Shown one piece after another: positions 44,681 to 55,230 of a stretch of DNA of 64,000 bases (within the stretch, counting starts at the first letter, position 1; the number at the start of each line of letters is the position of its first letter). Source of the stretch: Ureibacillus composti (GTDB taxonomy: Bacteria; Bacillota; Bacilli; Bacillales_A; Planococcaceae); assembly GCA_030348875.1 (NCBI GenBank), contig JAUCEP010000002.1:2125001-2189000 (forward strand), in the 5' to 3' direction. The notes below the pieces were generated by a model. It did not search any database, was not told the DNA's origin, and worked only from the letters and a program-made list of their open reading frames with translations. The position numbers were made by a program, and so were the translations under genes.

Positions 44681-44814
44681 ATTGTTAAGAAAATTGACAG
44701 ACTAACAGTGAAATAACTTTGATTTAATATTCCAAAACCCATGCGCGGCTTACTTTAAAGACCATTCACACAATTTTCTTCTTATATTAAGACAAGTCGA
44801 CAATGTCATTTTTC

Positions 44815-44920
44815 ATAATATTTCATATTATCCGACACTTGAATAAAGTTTTTTATTCATTTCCACGCTCCAAACTAAATTATAAAATCAAAATTCTTTA
44901 CGCATTAGCCAATAAGCAAA
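44815..44920 (+). repeat. Diverged copy of the promoter-leader element at 7484-7590
   Basis: TTTCAT (44821-44826), then the 14-nt identical core ATTATCCGACACTT, then a weak -10 (TAAAGT, 44844-44849). About 76-77 nt later, as in the other copy, comes CGCATTAGCCAATAAG against CGCATTATCTAATAAG. In between, CAAA and CAAAATT blocks also align. The first copy leads into the recombinase-like gene; here no homologous gene follows. An overlapping 73-codon frame (44803-45024) has no ribosome site and is not called. Confidence 0.5.
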
Positions 44921-45075
44921 ACAAGAAAAACCAAGTTCACAACATTAAGGTAAAGAGAGTCTCATTTCTCACTAAATCCACAGTTATGCTGACATTTAAA
45001 AGATGTGTTACAATGGTAATATAAAAAATGTTAAATATTTTGCATTAATCGGTATGTAAGAAAGGTGAATGAATA

Positions 45076-45447
45076 ATGGAAAATCTTATCGAAATACTCG
45101 TAAAACAAGGAAAAAGCGTACTAACAAACATGAAAGATTTGAAACGCCTTTCCCATAAAAAGAATAAGGATCGCGCAGCTAGTTACGAACGCCTTAGTGC
45201 AAATCAACATTCCTTTAATGTTTATACATATGTAGATCCTAAAATAGGTGAAGGTAATGAAGTACAAGCATTTAAACAAAAGTTAGAAGAGTTCAATGGA
45301 ATTTTTGTAGGTGTAGGAACTGATTTTGAGAAAGAAGTCAATGAAGAGTTAGTTGGCCCAACTTTTGAAGAAACATTAGTACTGTATAATGAGATGGTTA
45401 CAGCACTGGGGTATGAAAGGGAAGTAGTCAATCCTAAAAGATTTTAA
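45076..45447 (+). CDS. Hypothetical protein, 123 residues
   Basis: A soluble protein beginning MENLIEILVKQGKSVLTNMKD, with a basic stretch RLSHKKNKDRAA (~24-35) and a C-terminal acidic helix. No membrane segment, cysteine or known motif. AAAGGTGA upstream supports the ATG. It is monocistronic and ends in a strong terminator. The family was not recognised. Confidence 0.72.
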   Translation: MENLIEILVKQGKSVLTNMKDLKRLSHKKNKDRAASYERLSANQHSFNVYTYVDPKIGEGNEVQAFKQKLEEFNGIFVGVGTDFEKEVNEELVGPTFEETLVLYNEMVTALGYEREVVNPKRF

Positions 45448-45496
45448 CTGCAATGAGCATTTATTGACGAGATAGCATTGTAAAACTTTATTTTCA

Positions 45497-45546
45497 AGAA
45501 AAAGACGGAATAACACTGGACCACCTGTGTTGCTCCGTCTTTTTCT
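45497..45546. terminator. Bidirectional terminator between convergent genes
   Basis: AAAAAGACGGA (45499-45509) pairs with TCCGTCTTTTT (45534-45544), with a further short stem (ACAC/GTGT) in the loop. Confidence 0.9.
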
Positions 45547-46059
45547 TTAATTCAATGAATGATAAAGTTCTCCAAATTGATTTGCATGTTCCATTTTATT
45601 GACCATTGCCCGATAAAATGGTTCTTGTATAACTGGATTCATGGTAACTAATTGAAGATCACGGTATAATTCAACGGCTTCAATCTCAGACTTTAATGCG
45701 GTTAATATCCCCGAATTATAATTTGATATCTGACTAGGTTCTAATCTAACATGCGGAATATGACCCACTAATCTTGCATAGAGCATCGTAAAAGATTCTA
45801 TATGTTTTAATTCATCATTACGTGCATGTTTGATCATTTTATGATGAATTTCATTAGGTGCTAAATCCAACAATTTAGTATAAAACTTTGCTGCCGTTGC
45901 CTCAGCTACTATGGAATCATATAGGGTTTTTACTAAACGATCGTATGATAACTCACCTAAAACGGGTATTTTTTGGTTAATTTCAAATTGTGAATTATTT
46001 ATTGGGTACATAAACTCAGTAGGGGACATTTGTTGACCGTATGGATTGTTAATATTCAC
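45547..46059 (-). CDS. Ferritin-like/rubrerythrin-type protein
   Basis: About 170 residues. After a short N-terminal tail (NINNPYGQQ...) comes a four-helix bundle with metal-ligand-like residues in the expected order: EATAAKFY, DELKHIE, EIEAVELYRD and MEHANQF. This is the E...ExxH...E...ExxH pattern of di-iron ferritin-like proteins. GAGGAG lies only 1 nt before an ATG at 46065 but 7 nt before the GTG at 46059, which I prefer; the longer frame to 46074 is unlikely. It could store or oxidise iron or be a spore-related protein; not resolved. Confidence 0.75.
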   Translation of the reverse strand: MNINNPYGQQMSPTEFMYPINNSQFEINQKIPVLGELSYDRLVKTLYDSIVAEATAAKFYTKLLDLAPNEIHHKMIKHARNDELKHIESFTMLYARLVGHIPHVRLEPSQISNYNSGILTALKSEIEAVELYRDLQLVTMNPVIQEPFYRAMVNKMEHANQFGELYHSLN

Positions 46060-46179
46060 GATCATTCTCCTCACTTTTAATATGTATAGTAGCCTATGTC
46101 ATTTACGCAAAATGGGTGCAAAAAAGAGCGAAGAATAAATGTTAAAGCGGTGTCGTACTTAAAAATTGTAAATTTCCTT

Positions 46180-46216
46180 TTTTAAAAAAGAACTATCCAA
46201 AAATGAATAGTTCTTA
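46180..46216 (-). terminator. Terminator of the frameshifted surface-protein gene
   Basis: A perfect 9-bp stem AAGAACTAT/ATAGTTCTT (46188-46196 with 46207-46215), with a T-run on the leftward strand. Confidence 0.85.
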
Positions 46217-46221
46217 AATGA

Positions 46222-46901
46222 TTATTTAGTTTTAATTTTTGCACCTTGAAGTGTTAAATATTGTCCATCTTGAACAGTTAGGTACGTATCAGCTTGCAAA
46301 TTTTCATTTGTTATAATACTCTCTAAATCATAACTACTATCTTTTGCCACTTCAATATATCCCATACCCGCTTCACTTTCCAAAATAATTTTATATTCCC
46401 CAGCCGGAATATCTTTTCCCACTTTATACATTCCATCATTATAAACACCATCTTCTGGAATTACTGAGGGTGCTTCAGTAACTGGGTACATTTTAGCGCT
46501 TTGTAACTTAAAGTACTGACCATCACTTAGAGTTGCATAGGTGTGACTATCTTCCGTTAAGTTTGCATTAAACACTATACTTTCGAGATTTCCAGTACTA
46601 TCTTTAGCGGCTTCAATATATAGCCAAAACCCTCAGAGAAAATTAAATATTCACCAGCTTCAATATCACTACCTACTTTATAAGTACCTGCTTTAATAGC
46701 ATGTGGTCCTGCTTCTTCTTTCTCTGCAGACTCAGTAGTGTCTTCTTTAGTATTAATAGCATTTGAATCAGTAGCTGATTCTTGATTCACATCCGGTTTA
46801 TCAATCGCTTCTTCATCATCGCCAACTAAAGATCCGATAATGACCATTAAGATGATCAGTGCTATAATCCCTAAACAACCAAACTTTAACCCTTTCTTCA
46901 C
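46222..46901 (-). pseudogene. Membrane-anchored protein with repeated domain, broken by a frameshift
   Basis: Two frames make one gene. The first part (46901 down to ~46620) encodes a membrane anchor (KFGCLGIIALIILMVIIGSLV), an acidic linker, and the start of a domain with AGTYKVGSDIEAGEY. The second part (46575 to 46222) continues the domain and adds a second copy (GMYKVGKDIPAGEYKI, then QADTYLTVQDGQYLTLQGAK). Comparing the two copies, GYIEVAKDS in copy 2 matches a GYI-EAAKDS frame that is lost in copy 1 at a TATATA run (46615-46622): removing one TA restores the frame. GTG at 46901 follows GAAAGGAG. It may be a pseudogene, a switchable gene or a sequencing error. Confidence 0.75.
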
Positions 46902-47000
46902 AAAAGTACTCCTTTCATCAAGGTTATTTAATCTCTTGATATTGTGCGCTTATTATGTGAGGAAAAAGGGAATTTACACCGATTGCTTATTTCATTAATA

Positions 47001-47032
47001 ATAAAAACCCGATTCATTATTGAATCGGGTCA
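47001..47032 (-). terminator. Terminator of yneR
   Basis: A perfect 10-bp stem ACCCGATTCA/TGAATCGGGT (47007-47016 with 47021-47030) with a T-run on the leftward strand. Confidence 0.88.
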
Positions 47033-47039
47033 GTTAATT

Positions 47040-47333
47040 TTAAGCATTTAGGTAACTATATTTAAGTTCATCTAATTCTGGATTAACCGAAACTTGTAAG
47101 TCATGTTCATTGAAAAACCATAGATCATCTTTTTCGATATAAAAATGAATGCTTTCTATTACGGTTTCTATTCCTAAATCATGTGGTATTTCACGATTCA
47201 TCCCAAGAGAAAAGCCCTCATGAAAGGGTGAAGAACCGCCATAGCGAGCATAAAACCTTATGTAATCACCAGCTTGTACATCCATCTCATCTTTAAACCA
47301 CTTCAAAGCTTCTTCAGACACAACAATTTTCAT
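47040..47333 (-). CDS. yneR: HesB/YneR-like protein
   Basis: A 97-residue protein of the HesB-like group that includes B. subtilis YneR: MKIVVSEEALKWFKDEMDV at the N-terminus, DYIRFYARYGG, and DLWFFNEHDLQVSVN near the end. It lacks the three cysteines of true IscA/SufA iron-sulfur carriers. GGAGGG precedes the ATG at 47333. The neighbourhood yneR-plsY facing parE-parC is the same as in B. subtilis, which supports orthology. Function unknown. Confidence 0.87.
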   Translation of the reverse strand: MKIVVSEEALKWFKDEMDVQAGDYIRFYARYGGSSPFHEGFSLGMNREIPHDLGIETVIESIHFYIEKDDLWFFNEHDLQVSVNPELDELKYSYLNA

Positions 47334-47363
47334 TTCGACCAATCCCTCCAAAAAATCATGAAC

Positions 47364-47966
47364 TTAAATCCATTTTACTTTTGGCTCTGTACCTTCTTTA
47401 ATTCGCTTAATATTTGCACGGTGACGGTAGAAAATAAAGAATGCTAATACAGCTACTAATATGAAGAGCGCAAAATCACCAGTAACAATCCAATAAATCG
47501 CACTATATACTAAACCAACAACCGCGACAATCATCGATGATAAACTTACGATTTTTGTTGCTTTTAAGGCGATAAAAAATGCTATGATTAAAACAATGAA
47601 AAAAGGCCAAGAGTAGCCGAGTAAAACTCCACCTGATGTTGCAACTGCTTTACCACCACGGAATCCTGCAAATATAGGGAACATATGTCCAACTACAGCT
47701 ACAACACCTAAAATTAAAGGGTGAATTGTTGATTCTGAGAAGTAGGGAATTAATAGCAATAGCGTTGCTGCTGTCCCTTTTAGGATGTCAAGAGACGTTA
47801 CGACAATACCAGCTTTTTTTCCTAATACCCTAAATGAATTGGTACCTCCCAAGTTACCACTACCATGCTGACGAATGTCAGTTTTATAAAAAAGTTTCCC
47901 AATCCACAATCCAGAAGGAATTGAACCAATTAAATAAGCACAAATCAGTATTATTGCATTAACCAT
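47364..47966 (-). CDS. plsY: Acyl-phosphate:glycerol-3-phosphate acyltransferase PlsY
   Basis: A 200-residue membrane enzyme with about five helices that starts phospholipid synthesis by moving an acyl group from acyl-phosphate to glycerol-3-phosphate. The three conserved loops are visible: [30 protein letters not shown], and [20 protein letters not shown]. It is upstream of yneR in the same leftward transcript (30 nt gap) and divergent from parE. Confidence 0.95.
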   Translation of the reverse strand: MVNAIILICAYLIGSIPSGLWIGKLFYKTDIRQHGSGNLGGTNSFRVLGKKAGIVVTSLDILKGTAATLLLLIPYFSESTIHPLILGVVAVVGHMFPIFAGFRGGKAVATSGGVLLGYSWPFFIVLIIAFFIALKATKIVSLSSMIVAVVGLVYSAIYWIVTGDFALFILVAVLAFFIFYRHRANIKRIKEGTEPKVKWI

Positions 47967-48338
47967 AAAAAAATCCTTTCAACACTAAAATTATTAGTTG
48001 GTACTAATAGTCGTAACCATTTTACACCTTTTTTTATTTATTCGGAAGGCTTATTTCAAATTAACCATTCTTAATGGGTTTAAATATTTCTTTTTTTTAA
48101 AAATGAATTAACAAGAAGGAAAAAGGCTAAATTATCATGAATAATTGTACAAGATGAATTTTACATGGTTGTAAAGATTACTACAAATTTTTAAAATTAA
48201 AGTTCTGTTTGTGTATTTCAACTTTTCTTTGATACAATTAGGAATGCTACTCTATTGTACAATGTTGACATTTATAGGAAATGTCAGTACGATTAGATTG
48301 AAATAGAACGGATGTTTGTATTTTGGAGGGGATTTGAT
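47967..48338 (+). promoter_or_regulatory. plsY/parE divergent region with an inverted repeat in the parE promoter
   Basis: About 370 nt. A likely parE promoter is TTGACA (48265-48270), 17 nt, TACGAT (48288-48293). A perfect 8-bp inverted repeat TGACATTT (48266-48273) and AAATGTCA (48279-48286) spans most of the -35 and spacer and could be an operator. A CoA-binding-protein gene found here in B. subtilis (yneT) is absent. Confidence 0.5.
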
Positions 48339-50315
48339 TTGGCAGTTAATCAGCCAGGGATCGCATACGATGACGATGCCATTCAGATATTAGAAGGTTT
48401 AGAAGCCGTACGAAAAAGACCAGGAATGTATATTGGATCAACAGATAGTAGAGGCCTTCATCACTTAGTCTATGAAATTGTTGACAATGCTGTCGATGAA
48501 GCACTTGCTGGATTTGGTTCACATATCATTGTAAAAATCCATGAAGATAACAGTATTAGCGTTCGAGATTTTGGACGAGGCATGCCTACTGGGATGCATA
48601 AAATAGGAAAACCAACACCAGAGGTTATTTTTACAATCCTTCATGCAGGAGGAAAGTTTGGACAAGGCGGCTACAAAACAAGTGGTGGATTACATGGTGT
48701 AGGTTCTTCCGTCGTGAATGCGCTTTCTACATTTTTAGAAGTGACGATTTACCGTGAAGGTCAAATTTATCGTCAACGCTTTGAAAACGGCGGTCACCCA
48801 GTCACAACACTAGAAACATTAGGGAATACGAAAGAATCTGGAACAAGCGTCCACTTTTTGCCAGATAAAACCATCTTCTCTACAACAAAATTTAACTACG
48901 ATACATTAGCTGAACGTTTACGCGAGTCTGCTTTTTTATTAAAAGGGTTAAAGATTGAACTTATTGATGAACGTGCTGAAGGTCAACACGATGTTTTCCA
49001 TTATGAGAATGGAATTGAAGCCTTTGTTGCTTATTTAAATGAAGAAAAGGATACGATTCATCCTGTTAAATATGTTGAAGGAGCACATGAGGAAATTGAA
49101 GTAGAATATGCTTTCCAATTTAACGATGGCTATTCAGAAACAATTTTATCTTTCGTTAATAATGTTCGTACCCGTGATGGTGGAACACATGAAACTGGTG
49201 CAAAATCAGCAATGACACGTGTATTCAATGAATACGCTCGAAAAATTGGGTTATTAAAAGAAAAGGATAAAAACCTTGATGGTACGGATATCCGAGAAGG
49301 TCTCTCAGCAATCATTTCGGTCCGTATTCCTGAATACCTATTGCAATTTGAAGGGCAAACAAAAAGTAAACTTGGAACAATTGAAGCTCGTTCTGCAGTA
49401 GAGTCCGTTGTATCCGAACAAATGAAATATGTCCTAGAAGAAAATGCAGATTTATCTGCTTCACTAGTTCGTAAAGCAATTCGTGCACAACAAGCACGTG
49501 AAGCAGCAAGAAAAGCACGTGAAGATGCGCGAAATGGGAAAAAGAAAAAATCAAACACGATTTTATCTGGTAAATTAACACCTGCTCAGTCTCGAAATGC
49601 GGCTAAAAATGAATTATATCTAGTGGAAGGAGATTCTGCGGGCGGTTCAGCAAAACAAGGCCGCGACCGTACTTTCCAAGCGATCTTGCCACTTCGAGGT
49701 AAAGTAATTAATACCGAAAAAGCTAAGCTTTCAGATATTATGAAGAACGAAGAAATTGCAACGATTATTCATACAATCGGTGCAGGTGTTGGGGCAGACT
49801 TTACTGTGGAAGACGCATCGTACGATAAAGTCATTATTATGACCGATGCCGATACAGATGGTGCGCACATTCAAGTTTTACTTCTAACTTTCTTCTACCG
49901 CTATATGAGACCATTAATTGAAGCTGGGAAAGTATATATTGCTTTACCACCTTTATATAAAGTGTCAAAAGGCGCTGGAAAAAAAGAGCAAATTGAGTAT
50001 GCTTGGACAGAAAAAGATTTACAATCAGCTATTGATAAAATCGGTAAAGGTTACATTCTCCAACGTTATAAAGGGTTAGGGGAAATGAACGCCGATCAAT
50101 TATGGGATACGACTATGAATCCCGAAACAAGAACATTAATTCGTGTCAAAATTGAGGACGGTGCACGTGCAGAACGCCGTGTGACGACATTAATGGGTGA
50201 CAAGGTTGAACCACGTCGTAAATGGATTGAATCGAATGTAAACTTCGGAATGGAAGAGGATTCAAGTATTTTAGAAAGTGAATTCATCCAACATGAGGAG
50301 GAAATAGAAGAATGA
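48339..50315 (+). CDS. parE: DNA topoisomerase IV subunit B
   Basis: A 658-residue ATPase subunit of topoisomerase IV, which separates linked daughter chromosomes. The GHKL ATPase region shows [31 protein letters not shown] and a [15 protein letters not shown] loop. The TOPRIM domain shows [17 protein letters not shown] and DADTDGAHI. The C-terminal [19 protein letters not shown] is typical. TTG at 48339 has GGAGGG 7 nt upstream; an earlier in-frame ATG (48312) is upstream of that ribosome site. The stop overlaps the parC start by ATGA. Confidence 0.96.
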   Translation: MAVNQPGIAYDDDAIQILEGLEAVRKRPGMYIGSTDSRGLHHLVYEIVDNAVDEALAGFGSHIIVKIHEDNSISVRDFGRGMPTGMHKIGKPTPEVIFTILHAGGKFGQGGYKTSGGLHGVGSSVVNALSTFLEVTIYREGQIYRQRFENGGHPVTTLETLGNTKESGTSVHFLPDKTIFSTTKFNYDTLAERLRESAFLLKGLKIELIDERAEGQHDVFHYENGIEAFVAYLNEEKDTIHPVKYVEGAHEEIEVEYAFQFNDGYSETILSFVNNVRTRDGGTHETGAKSAMTRVFNEYARKIGLLKEKDKNLDGTDIREGLSAIISVRIPEYLLQFEGQTKSKLGTIEARSAVESVVSEQMKYVLEENADLSASLVRKAIRAQQAREAARKAREDARNGKKKKSNTILSGKLTPAQSRNAAKNELYLVEGDSAGGSAKQGRDRTFQAILPLRGKVINTEKAKLSDIMKNEEIATIIHTIGAGVGADFTVEDASYDKVIIMTDADTDGAHIQVLLLTFFYRYMRPLIEAGKVYIALPPLYKVSKGAGKKEQIEYAWTEKDLQSAIDKIGKGYILQRYKGLGEMNADQLWDTTMNPETRTLIRVKIEDGARAERRVTTLMGDKVEPRRKWIESNVNFGMEEDSSILESEFIQHEEEIEE

Positions 50316-52735
50316 CAGCCGAACGATTTCAAGAATTACCTTTAGAAGAAGTGATGGGTGATCGGTTCGGTCGTTATAGTAAATATATTATACAAGACCG
50401 TGCCTTACCAGATGCTCGAGATGGGTTAAAACCTGTACAACGTCGTATTTTATACGCAATGTTCCATGAAGGGAATACAAACGAAAAGCCTTTCCGTAAA
50501 TCAGCAAAAACTGTCGGGAATGTAATTGGTAATTACCATCCTCATGGTGACTCATCTGTATATGATGCAATGGTTCGAATGAGCCAAGACTGGAAATCTC
50601 GTCATATGTTAATCGAAATGCACGGGAATAATGGTTCCGTTGATGGTGACCCACCAGCAGCGATGCGTTATACAGAGGCACGTCTTTCTGCCATTGCAGC
50701 TGAGATGTTACGCGACATTGGAAAAAACACGGTGGATTTTATCCCAAACTTTGACGACCAAGATTTAGAACCAACTGTATTACCAGCAAAATTCCCGAAC
50801 CTTTTAGTCAATGGTTCTACTGGGATTTCCGCTGGTTATGCTACTGATATTCCTCCACACAATTTAGCCGAAACACTGGATGCAGTTCTAATGCGACTAG
50901 ATGACACCAACTGTTCTGTAGATCAACTCATGACTGTTATTAAAGGTCCTGATTTTCCAACAGGTGGTATTATCCAAGGTGTAGAAGGTATCAAAAAAGC
51001 ATACGAAACTGGAAGAGGGAAAATTGTTGTTCGTGCCAAAGCCGAAGTTGAACAAATTAAAGGTGGCAAAGAACAAATCGTCATTCATGAACTTCCTTTT
51101 GAAGTCAATAAAGCACAATTAGTTAAAAAAATAGATGAACAACGAATTGATAAACGTCTTGAGGGAATTGCCGATATTCGTGATGAATCGGACCGTACAG
51201 GACTTCGTATTGTCATAGAGTTAAAGAAAGACGTTCAAGGTCAAGGGATTCTAAACTATCTCTATAAAACTTCGGATTTACAAGTTACTTATAACTTTAA
51301 TATGATTGCGATTCATAACCGCCGACCAACAATGATGACACTTCCTTTAATGTTAGATGCCTATATTGAACACCAAAAAGATGTTGTCACAAAACGTAGT
51401 AAATATGATTTAGAGAAGGCGAAGGACCGCTTACATATTGTAGAAGGTTTAATGAAAGCATTATCTATTTTAGACGAAGTAATTGCGACAATTCGATCTT
51501 CGAAAGATAAAAAAGATGCGAAGAACAATTTACAAGAGAAATTCCATTTTACAGAAATCCAATCTGAAGCAATTGTTAGCTTACAACTTTATCGTTTAAC
51601 AAATACAGATATCACTGAACTCCGTCAAGAAGAAGAGGAATTACGTAAAACCATTGCGGAATTATCAGCGATTTTGGATAGTGAGAAACAATTGATTGCA
51701 GTTATAAAGTCAGAACTAAAAGAAATTCGAAAAAAATTCTCATTACCTCGTATTTCTAAAATCGAGGCAGAAATTGAAGAAATAAAACTAACTTTAGATG
51801 TATTAGTACCAAGTGAAGAAGTAGTCGTAACTGTTACTAAAGACGGTTACGTAAAACGAACGAGCATTCGTTCACATGCTGCATCAAATGGACAAGACTT
51901 CGCTATGAAAGAGTCTGACTATTTACTGTATGAAGCAAATCTAAATACTCAGCATCATCTACTATTATTCACAAATAAAGGAAATTACATTTATCAGCCA
52001 GTTTATGAACTTCCGGACATCCGCTGGAAAGATCTTGGTCAACATATATCAAGTATCGTTCCAACCGATAAAGAAGAAGAAATCATTAATGTAATTGGAA
52101 TTGAAAAATTTGAACAAGACGATTTGTTCGTTTTAACAGCCACAAAAGAAGGGCAAATTAAACGCTCAAATCTTTCTGATTATGCTGTTCAACGCTATTC
52201 TAAGCCGATTAAAACCATGAATGTAAAAGATGGAGACGAAATGATTTTTGCAGAACTCGTTTCTCCTAATAAAGAATTACTTCTTACAAGTTACTTAAGT
52301 TATACTCTTCGCTTTAATTTAGATGAAATTCCTGTAACCGGTGTTAAAACTGGTGGCGTGAAAGGAATCAACTTAAAGGACGATGATCAACTAGTGTCTA
52401 TTAACATTTTAGAATCAGGTGAAGAACAAGAAGTGTTCGTTGTTACACAGCGTGGTGCTGTTAAGCGTATGAGTGTAAGTGAGATTGAAAGTAGTAATCG
52501 TGCAAAACGAGGTGTTGTCATTTTAAAAGAATTAAAAGCTAACCCACATCGTATCCTAAAAGTTATGGTTGTTGAGAAAACAGATTCCATTACATTACTA
52601 ACAGACAAACAAATCCAAGAAACCATAAATGTTTCAGATTTATCAAAAGCTGATCGTTACTCAAATGGTTCATTAAGAATAGATGTCGCAAATGATGGTG
52701 ACATCATCTCAGTAAAAGTCGATAAAAAAGAATAA
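50312..52735 (+). CDS. parC: DNA topoisomerase IV subunit A
   Basis: An 807-residue breakage-reunion subunit. The catalytic Tyr120 lies in [11 protein letters not shown]. The quinolone-resistance region reads [11 protein letters not shown] (Ser81, Asp85), with no obvious resistance change at the serine; the acidic residue is Asp rather than the Glu known in Staphylococcus GrlA. The C-terminal half contains the beta-pinwheel repeats ([23 protein letters not shown]). Translational coupling to parE through ATGA indicates balanced synthesis. A strong terminator follows. Confidence 0.96.
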   Translation: MTAERFQELPLEEVMGDRFGRYSKYIIQDRALPDARDGLKPVQRRILYAMFHEGNTNEKPFRKSAKTVGNVIGNYHPHGDSSVYDAMVRMSQDWKSRHMLIEMHGNNGSVDGDPPAAMRYTEARLSAIAAEMLRDIGKNTVDFIPNFDDQDLEPTVLPAKFPNLLVNGSTGISAGYATDIPPHNLAETLDAVLMRLDDTNCSVDQLMTVIKGPDFPTGGIIQGVEGIKKAYETGRGKIVVRAKAEVEQIKGGKEQIVIHELPFEVNKAQLVKKIDEQRIDKRLEGIADIRDESDRTGLRIVIELKKDVQGQGILNYLYKTSDLQVTYNFNMIAIHNRRPTMMTLPLMLDAYIEHQKDVVTKRSKYDLEKAKDRLHIVEGLMKALSILDEVIATIRSSKDKKDAKNNLQEKFHFTEIQSEAIVSLQLYRLTNTDITELRQEEEELRKTIAELSAILDSEKQLIAVIKSELKEIRKKFSLPRISKIEAEIEEIKLTLDVLVPSEEVVVTVTKDGYVKRTSIRSHAASNGQDFAMKESDYLLYEANLNTQHHLLLFTNKGNYIYQPVYELPDIRWKDLGQHISSIVPTDKEEEIINVIGIEKFEQDDLFVLTATKEGQIKRSNLSDYAVQRYSKPIKTMNVKDGDEMIFAELVSPNKELLLTSYLSYTLRFNLDEIPVTGVKTGGVKGINLKDDDQLVSINILESGEEQEVFVVTQRGAVKRMSVSEIESSNRAKRGVVILKELKANPHRILKVMVVEKTDSITLLTDKQIQETINVSDLSKADRYSNGSLRIDVANDGDIISVKVDKKE

Positions 52736-52746
52736 ATTATATTAAC

Positions 52747-52790
52747 AAAGGTATTTATAAGTTTAGTTGACTTATAAATACCTTTTAATT
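52747..52790 (+). terminator. Terminator of parE-parC
   Basis: AAAGGTATTTATAAGT (52747-52762) pairs perfectly with ACTTATAAATACCTTT (52770-52785), then T-rich sequence. Confidence 0.92.
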
Positions 52791-52845
52791 TTAATATTAA
52801 GAATTTAACAAATATTGAAAATGCTTAATATTTTAAAAATTCTTA

Positions 52846-52874
52846 TTGAAATAATGTAATATATGTAATAATAT
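52846..52874 (+). promoter_or_regulatory. Probable promoter of the ABC transporter-luxS operon
   Basis: TTGAAA (52846-52851), 17 nt, TAATAT (52869-52874), about 45 nt before the GTG start. No S-box or T-box motif is visible in the short leader. Confidence 0.5.
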
Positions 52875-52917
52875 TAATCATATCAAAAAACTAGGTTTAA
52901 ATCAGGAGGAAATTTAA

Positions 52918-53727
52918 GTGAAAAAATGGTTATTTGCATCTCTACTAACACTTTCAGTTGGAGCGTTAGCAGCATGCGGTAGTGATGAAGCTACTTCTTC
53001 GAAATCATCAACAGAGGGAACTACAAACAAACTAGAACAAATTCAAGAAGACGGTGTCATTACAATTGGTCTTGAAGGTACATTCCCTCCATTTAGTTAC
53101 CACGATGAAACTGGAAAATTAACAGGATTTGAGTATGAAATTGCAGATCAAATTGCGAAAGACCTAGGTGTTGAAGCCGAATATGTTGAAACAAAATGGG
53201 ATTCACTAATCGCCGGTCTTGATACTGATAAATATGATTTTGTCATTAACAACATCTCAATTACTGATGAACGCAAACAAAAGTATGATTTCACAATTCC
53301 ATATATGAAATCAGTTGCTACATTAGCAGTACATTCTGATTCAGATATCGCAAGTTTAGAAGATTTCTCAGGCAAAAAAGCTGCACAAACTGTAACAAGT
53401 AACTTTGCACAAGATGCTCGCGACTTAGGAGCAGAGATTGTACCAACTGAAAATTTAACTAGTTCAATTGAGTTAGTTTTACAAAAACGTGCTGATGGTA
53501 CAATCCATGACCGAGTAACATTCTTAACTTACTTAAAAGAACAACCAGATGCACCAATTAAATTAATTGATGGTGAAACAAGCTCTTCAGAAATCGCTTT
53601 AATTTTAAATCAAAATAATGAAGAGTTTCGCGATGCATTAAATGATATTATTACAGAGCGTCTTGAAGATGGCACATTTGCTAAAATCTCAGAGAAATAC
53701 TTCAATGAAAATGTAATGATTCAATAA
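52918..53727 (+). CDS. Polar amino-acid ABC transporter, substrate-binding lipoprotein
   Basis: A 269-residue lipoprotein of the SBP_bac_3 family. The signal peptide ends LAAC with Cys20. The binding fold shows GLEGTFPPFSYHDETGKLTGFEYEIA at the N-terminus and DFVINNISITDERKQKYDFT in the middle. The resemblance is closest to cystine/polar amino-acid binders (TcyA-like). The start is GTG after AGGAGGA. A hairpin after the gene could make its mRNA more abundant than the permease, as is common for binding proteins. Confidence 0.9.
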   Translation: MKKWLFASLLTLSVGALAACGSDEATSSKSSTEGTTNKLEQIQEDGVITIGLEGTFPPFSYHDETGKLTGFEYEIADQIAKDLGVEAEYVETKWDSLIAGLDTDKYDFVINNISITDERKQKYDFTIPYMKSVATLAVHSDSDIASLEDFSGKKAAQTVTSNFAQDARDLGAEIVPTENLTSSIELVLQKRADGTIHDRVTFLTYLKEQPDAPIKLIDGETSSSEIALILNQNNEEFRDALNDIITERLEDGTFAKISEKYFNENVMIQ

Positions 53728-53736
53728 GATTACCGG

Positions 53737-53768
53737 ATCAATCGGCTCTTCATTGGCCGATTGATTTT
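53737..53768 (+). terminator. Intra-operon attenuator after the binding-protein gene
   Basis: A perfect 10-bp stem ATCAATCGGC/GCCGATTGAT (53737-53746 with 53756-53765) with a short T-run. It lies between the binding protein and permease genes. Confidence 0.75.
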
Positions 53769-53800
53769 TATCTTTATTCAACTTGAAAGGATGCCAAAAG

Positions 53801-54460
53801 ATGAGCCGTGAACTCGAAATCGTATTAAATTCTATATGGCCCATTTTAAAGGCTGGGCTATTAGTAACAATCCCATTGTCACTTATTTCATTTGCCATTG
53901 CATTAGTGATTGCGGTGATTACCGCACTAGTAAAATTATCGAACTTTAGAGTTTTAAAATTCATTTTCAGCACGTACGTTTGGATCTTTAGAGGAACACC
54001 ATTATTAGTACAATTATTCATCGTATTCTTTGGATTTCCTAAAGCAGGAATTACACTAGATCCTTGGACAGCTGCGATTATTACATTTTCTTTAAATACA
54101 GGTGCCTATGCCTCTGAATCAATTCGAGCATCAATCTTATCTATACCAAAAGGGCAGTGGGAAGCTGCGGAGTCACTTGGAATGTCTTATTGGCAAGTAT
54201 TACGCAGAGTAATAGCACCACAGACAGTCCGTATTTCTTTACCACCTATTACGAACGACTTTATTGATCTATTAAAAGGTACATCTTTAGCTGCGAGTAT
54301 TACCATTGCGGATATGTTTATGATCGGTCAACAAATTACTGCATTTACATATGAACCACTAGCCATTTATACTCTAGTAGCAGCTATTTATTTAGTTTTC
54401 TGTACGGTATTAACAACATTACAAAGCAGATTAGAAAAAACAGCTTCAAAGTACGTTTAG
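53801..54460 (+). CDS. Polar amino-acid ABC transporter, permease
   Basis: A 219-residue membrane subunit with about five helices and the HisM/GlnP-type signature: FRGTPLLVQLFIVFFG, NTGAYASESIRASILSIPKGQWEAAESLGMS (the EAA loop that contacts the ATPase) and PPITNDFIDLLKGTSLA. GAAAGGATG precedes the ATG at 53801, better than the TTG at 53783. It lies 7 nt before the ATPase gene. Confidence 0.92.
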   Translation: MSRELEIVLNSIWPILKAGLLVTIPLSLISFAIALVIAVITALVKLSNFRVLKFIFSTYVWIFRGTPLLVQLFIVFFGFPKAGITLDPWTAAIITFSLNTGAYASESIRASILSIPKGQWEAAESLGMSYWQVLRRVIAPQTVRISLPPITNDFIDLLKGTSLAASITIADMFMIGQQITAFTYEPLAIYTLVAAIYLVFCTVLTTLQSRLEKTASKYV

Positions 54461-54467
54461 AAAGGAA

Positions 54468-55217
54468 GTGGACACCATCGTTGCTTTTACAGATATGAAC
54501 AAACATTTCAATGAACATCACGTACTAAAAAATATCAATGTACAATTTAATAAAGGGGAAACAACTGTAATTTTAGGTCCATCAGGATCAGGAAAATCAA
54601 CACTTTTACGATGTATCAATTTACTTGAGATCCCTCAAACTGGTACACTAGAAATAGATTCGTTAAAAGTAGATTTCACGGCGAAATTAAGTCAAAAAGA
54701 TAGATTATCAATTCGTCAAAATACAGCGATGGTTTTCCAATCATTTAATTTATTTCCACACATGACAGTTATTGAGAATGTCAATGAGGGGCCAATCACA
54801 GTACTAAAAAAAGATAAAACAAAAATGGTTAGTATTGGCGAACAGTTACTTGAGAAAGTTGGATTACTTCACAAAAAGGATAGTTTCCCTTCCCAATTAT
54901 CTGGTGGGCAACAACAGCGTGTTGCAATTGCCCGTGCACTAGCCATGGAGCCTAAATTTTTACTTTTTGATGAACCGACAAGTGCGCTTGATCCAGAATT
55001 AGAAGGTGAAGTGTTAAAGGTTTTAAAAGCCTTAGCCGAAGAAGATAAATCTATGATTATCGTCACGCATAATTTGAACTTTGCACGCGTAGTTGCAGAT
55101 CGTATACTATTTTTAGAGAATGGTGAAATCGTTTTTGACGGAAAAACCGATGAATTCTTTAATAATACTAAAAATGAACGAATTAATTCATTTATTCAAT
55201 CCATGCAATTTATTTAG
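54468..55217 (+). CDS. Polar amino-acid ABC transporter, ATP-binding protein
   Basis: About 246-249 residues with Walker [11 protein letters not shown]-loop [11 protein letters not shown], signature LSGGQQQRV, Walker [13 protein letters not shown] and switch His in VTHNL. The start is unclear. The GTG at 54468 overlaps the ribosome site AAGGAAG, whereas the natural family start would fall at the ATC of 54477, 6 nt after that site; the next ATG (54495) would remove part of the first beta strand. The luxS gene follows 13 nt later. Confidence 0.92.
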   Translation: MDTIVAFTDMNKHFNEHHVLKNINVQFNKGETTVILGPSGSGKSTLLRCINLLEIPQTGTLEIDSLKVDFTAKLSQKDRLSIRQNTAMVFQSFNLFPHMTVIENVNEGPITVLKKDKTKMVSIGEQLLEKVGLLHKKDSFPSQLSGGQQQRVAIARALAMEPKFLLFDEPTSALDPELEGEVLKVLKALAEEDKSMIIVTHNLNFARVVADRILFLENGEIVFDGKTDEFFNNTKNERINSFIQSMQFI

Positions 55218-55230
55218 GAGGAAGAGACAA

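Noticed and set aside
44803-45024. 73-codon + frame
   Set aside because: No ribosome site; it overlaps the diverged promoter-leader element and looks non-coding.
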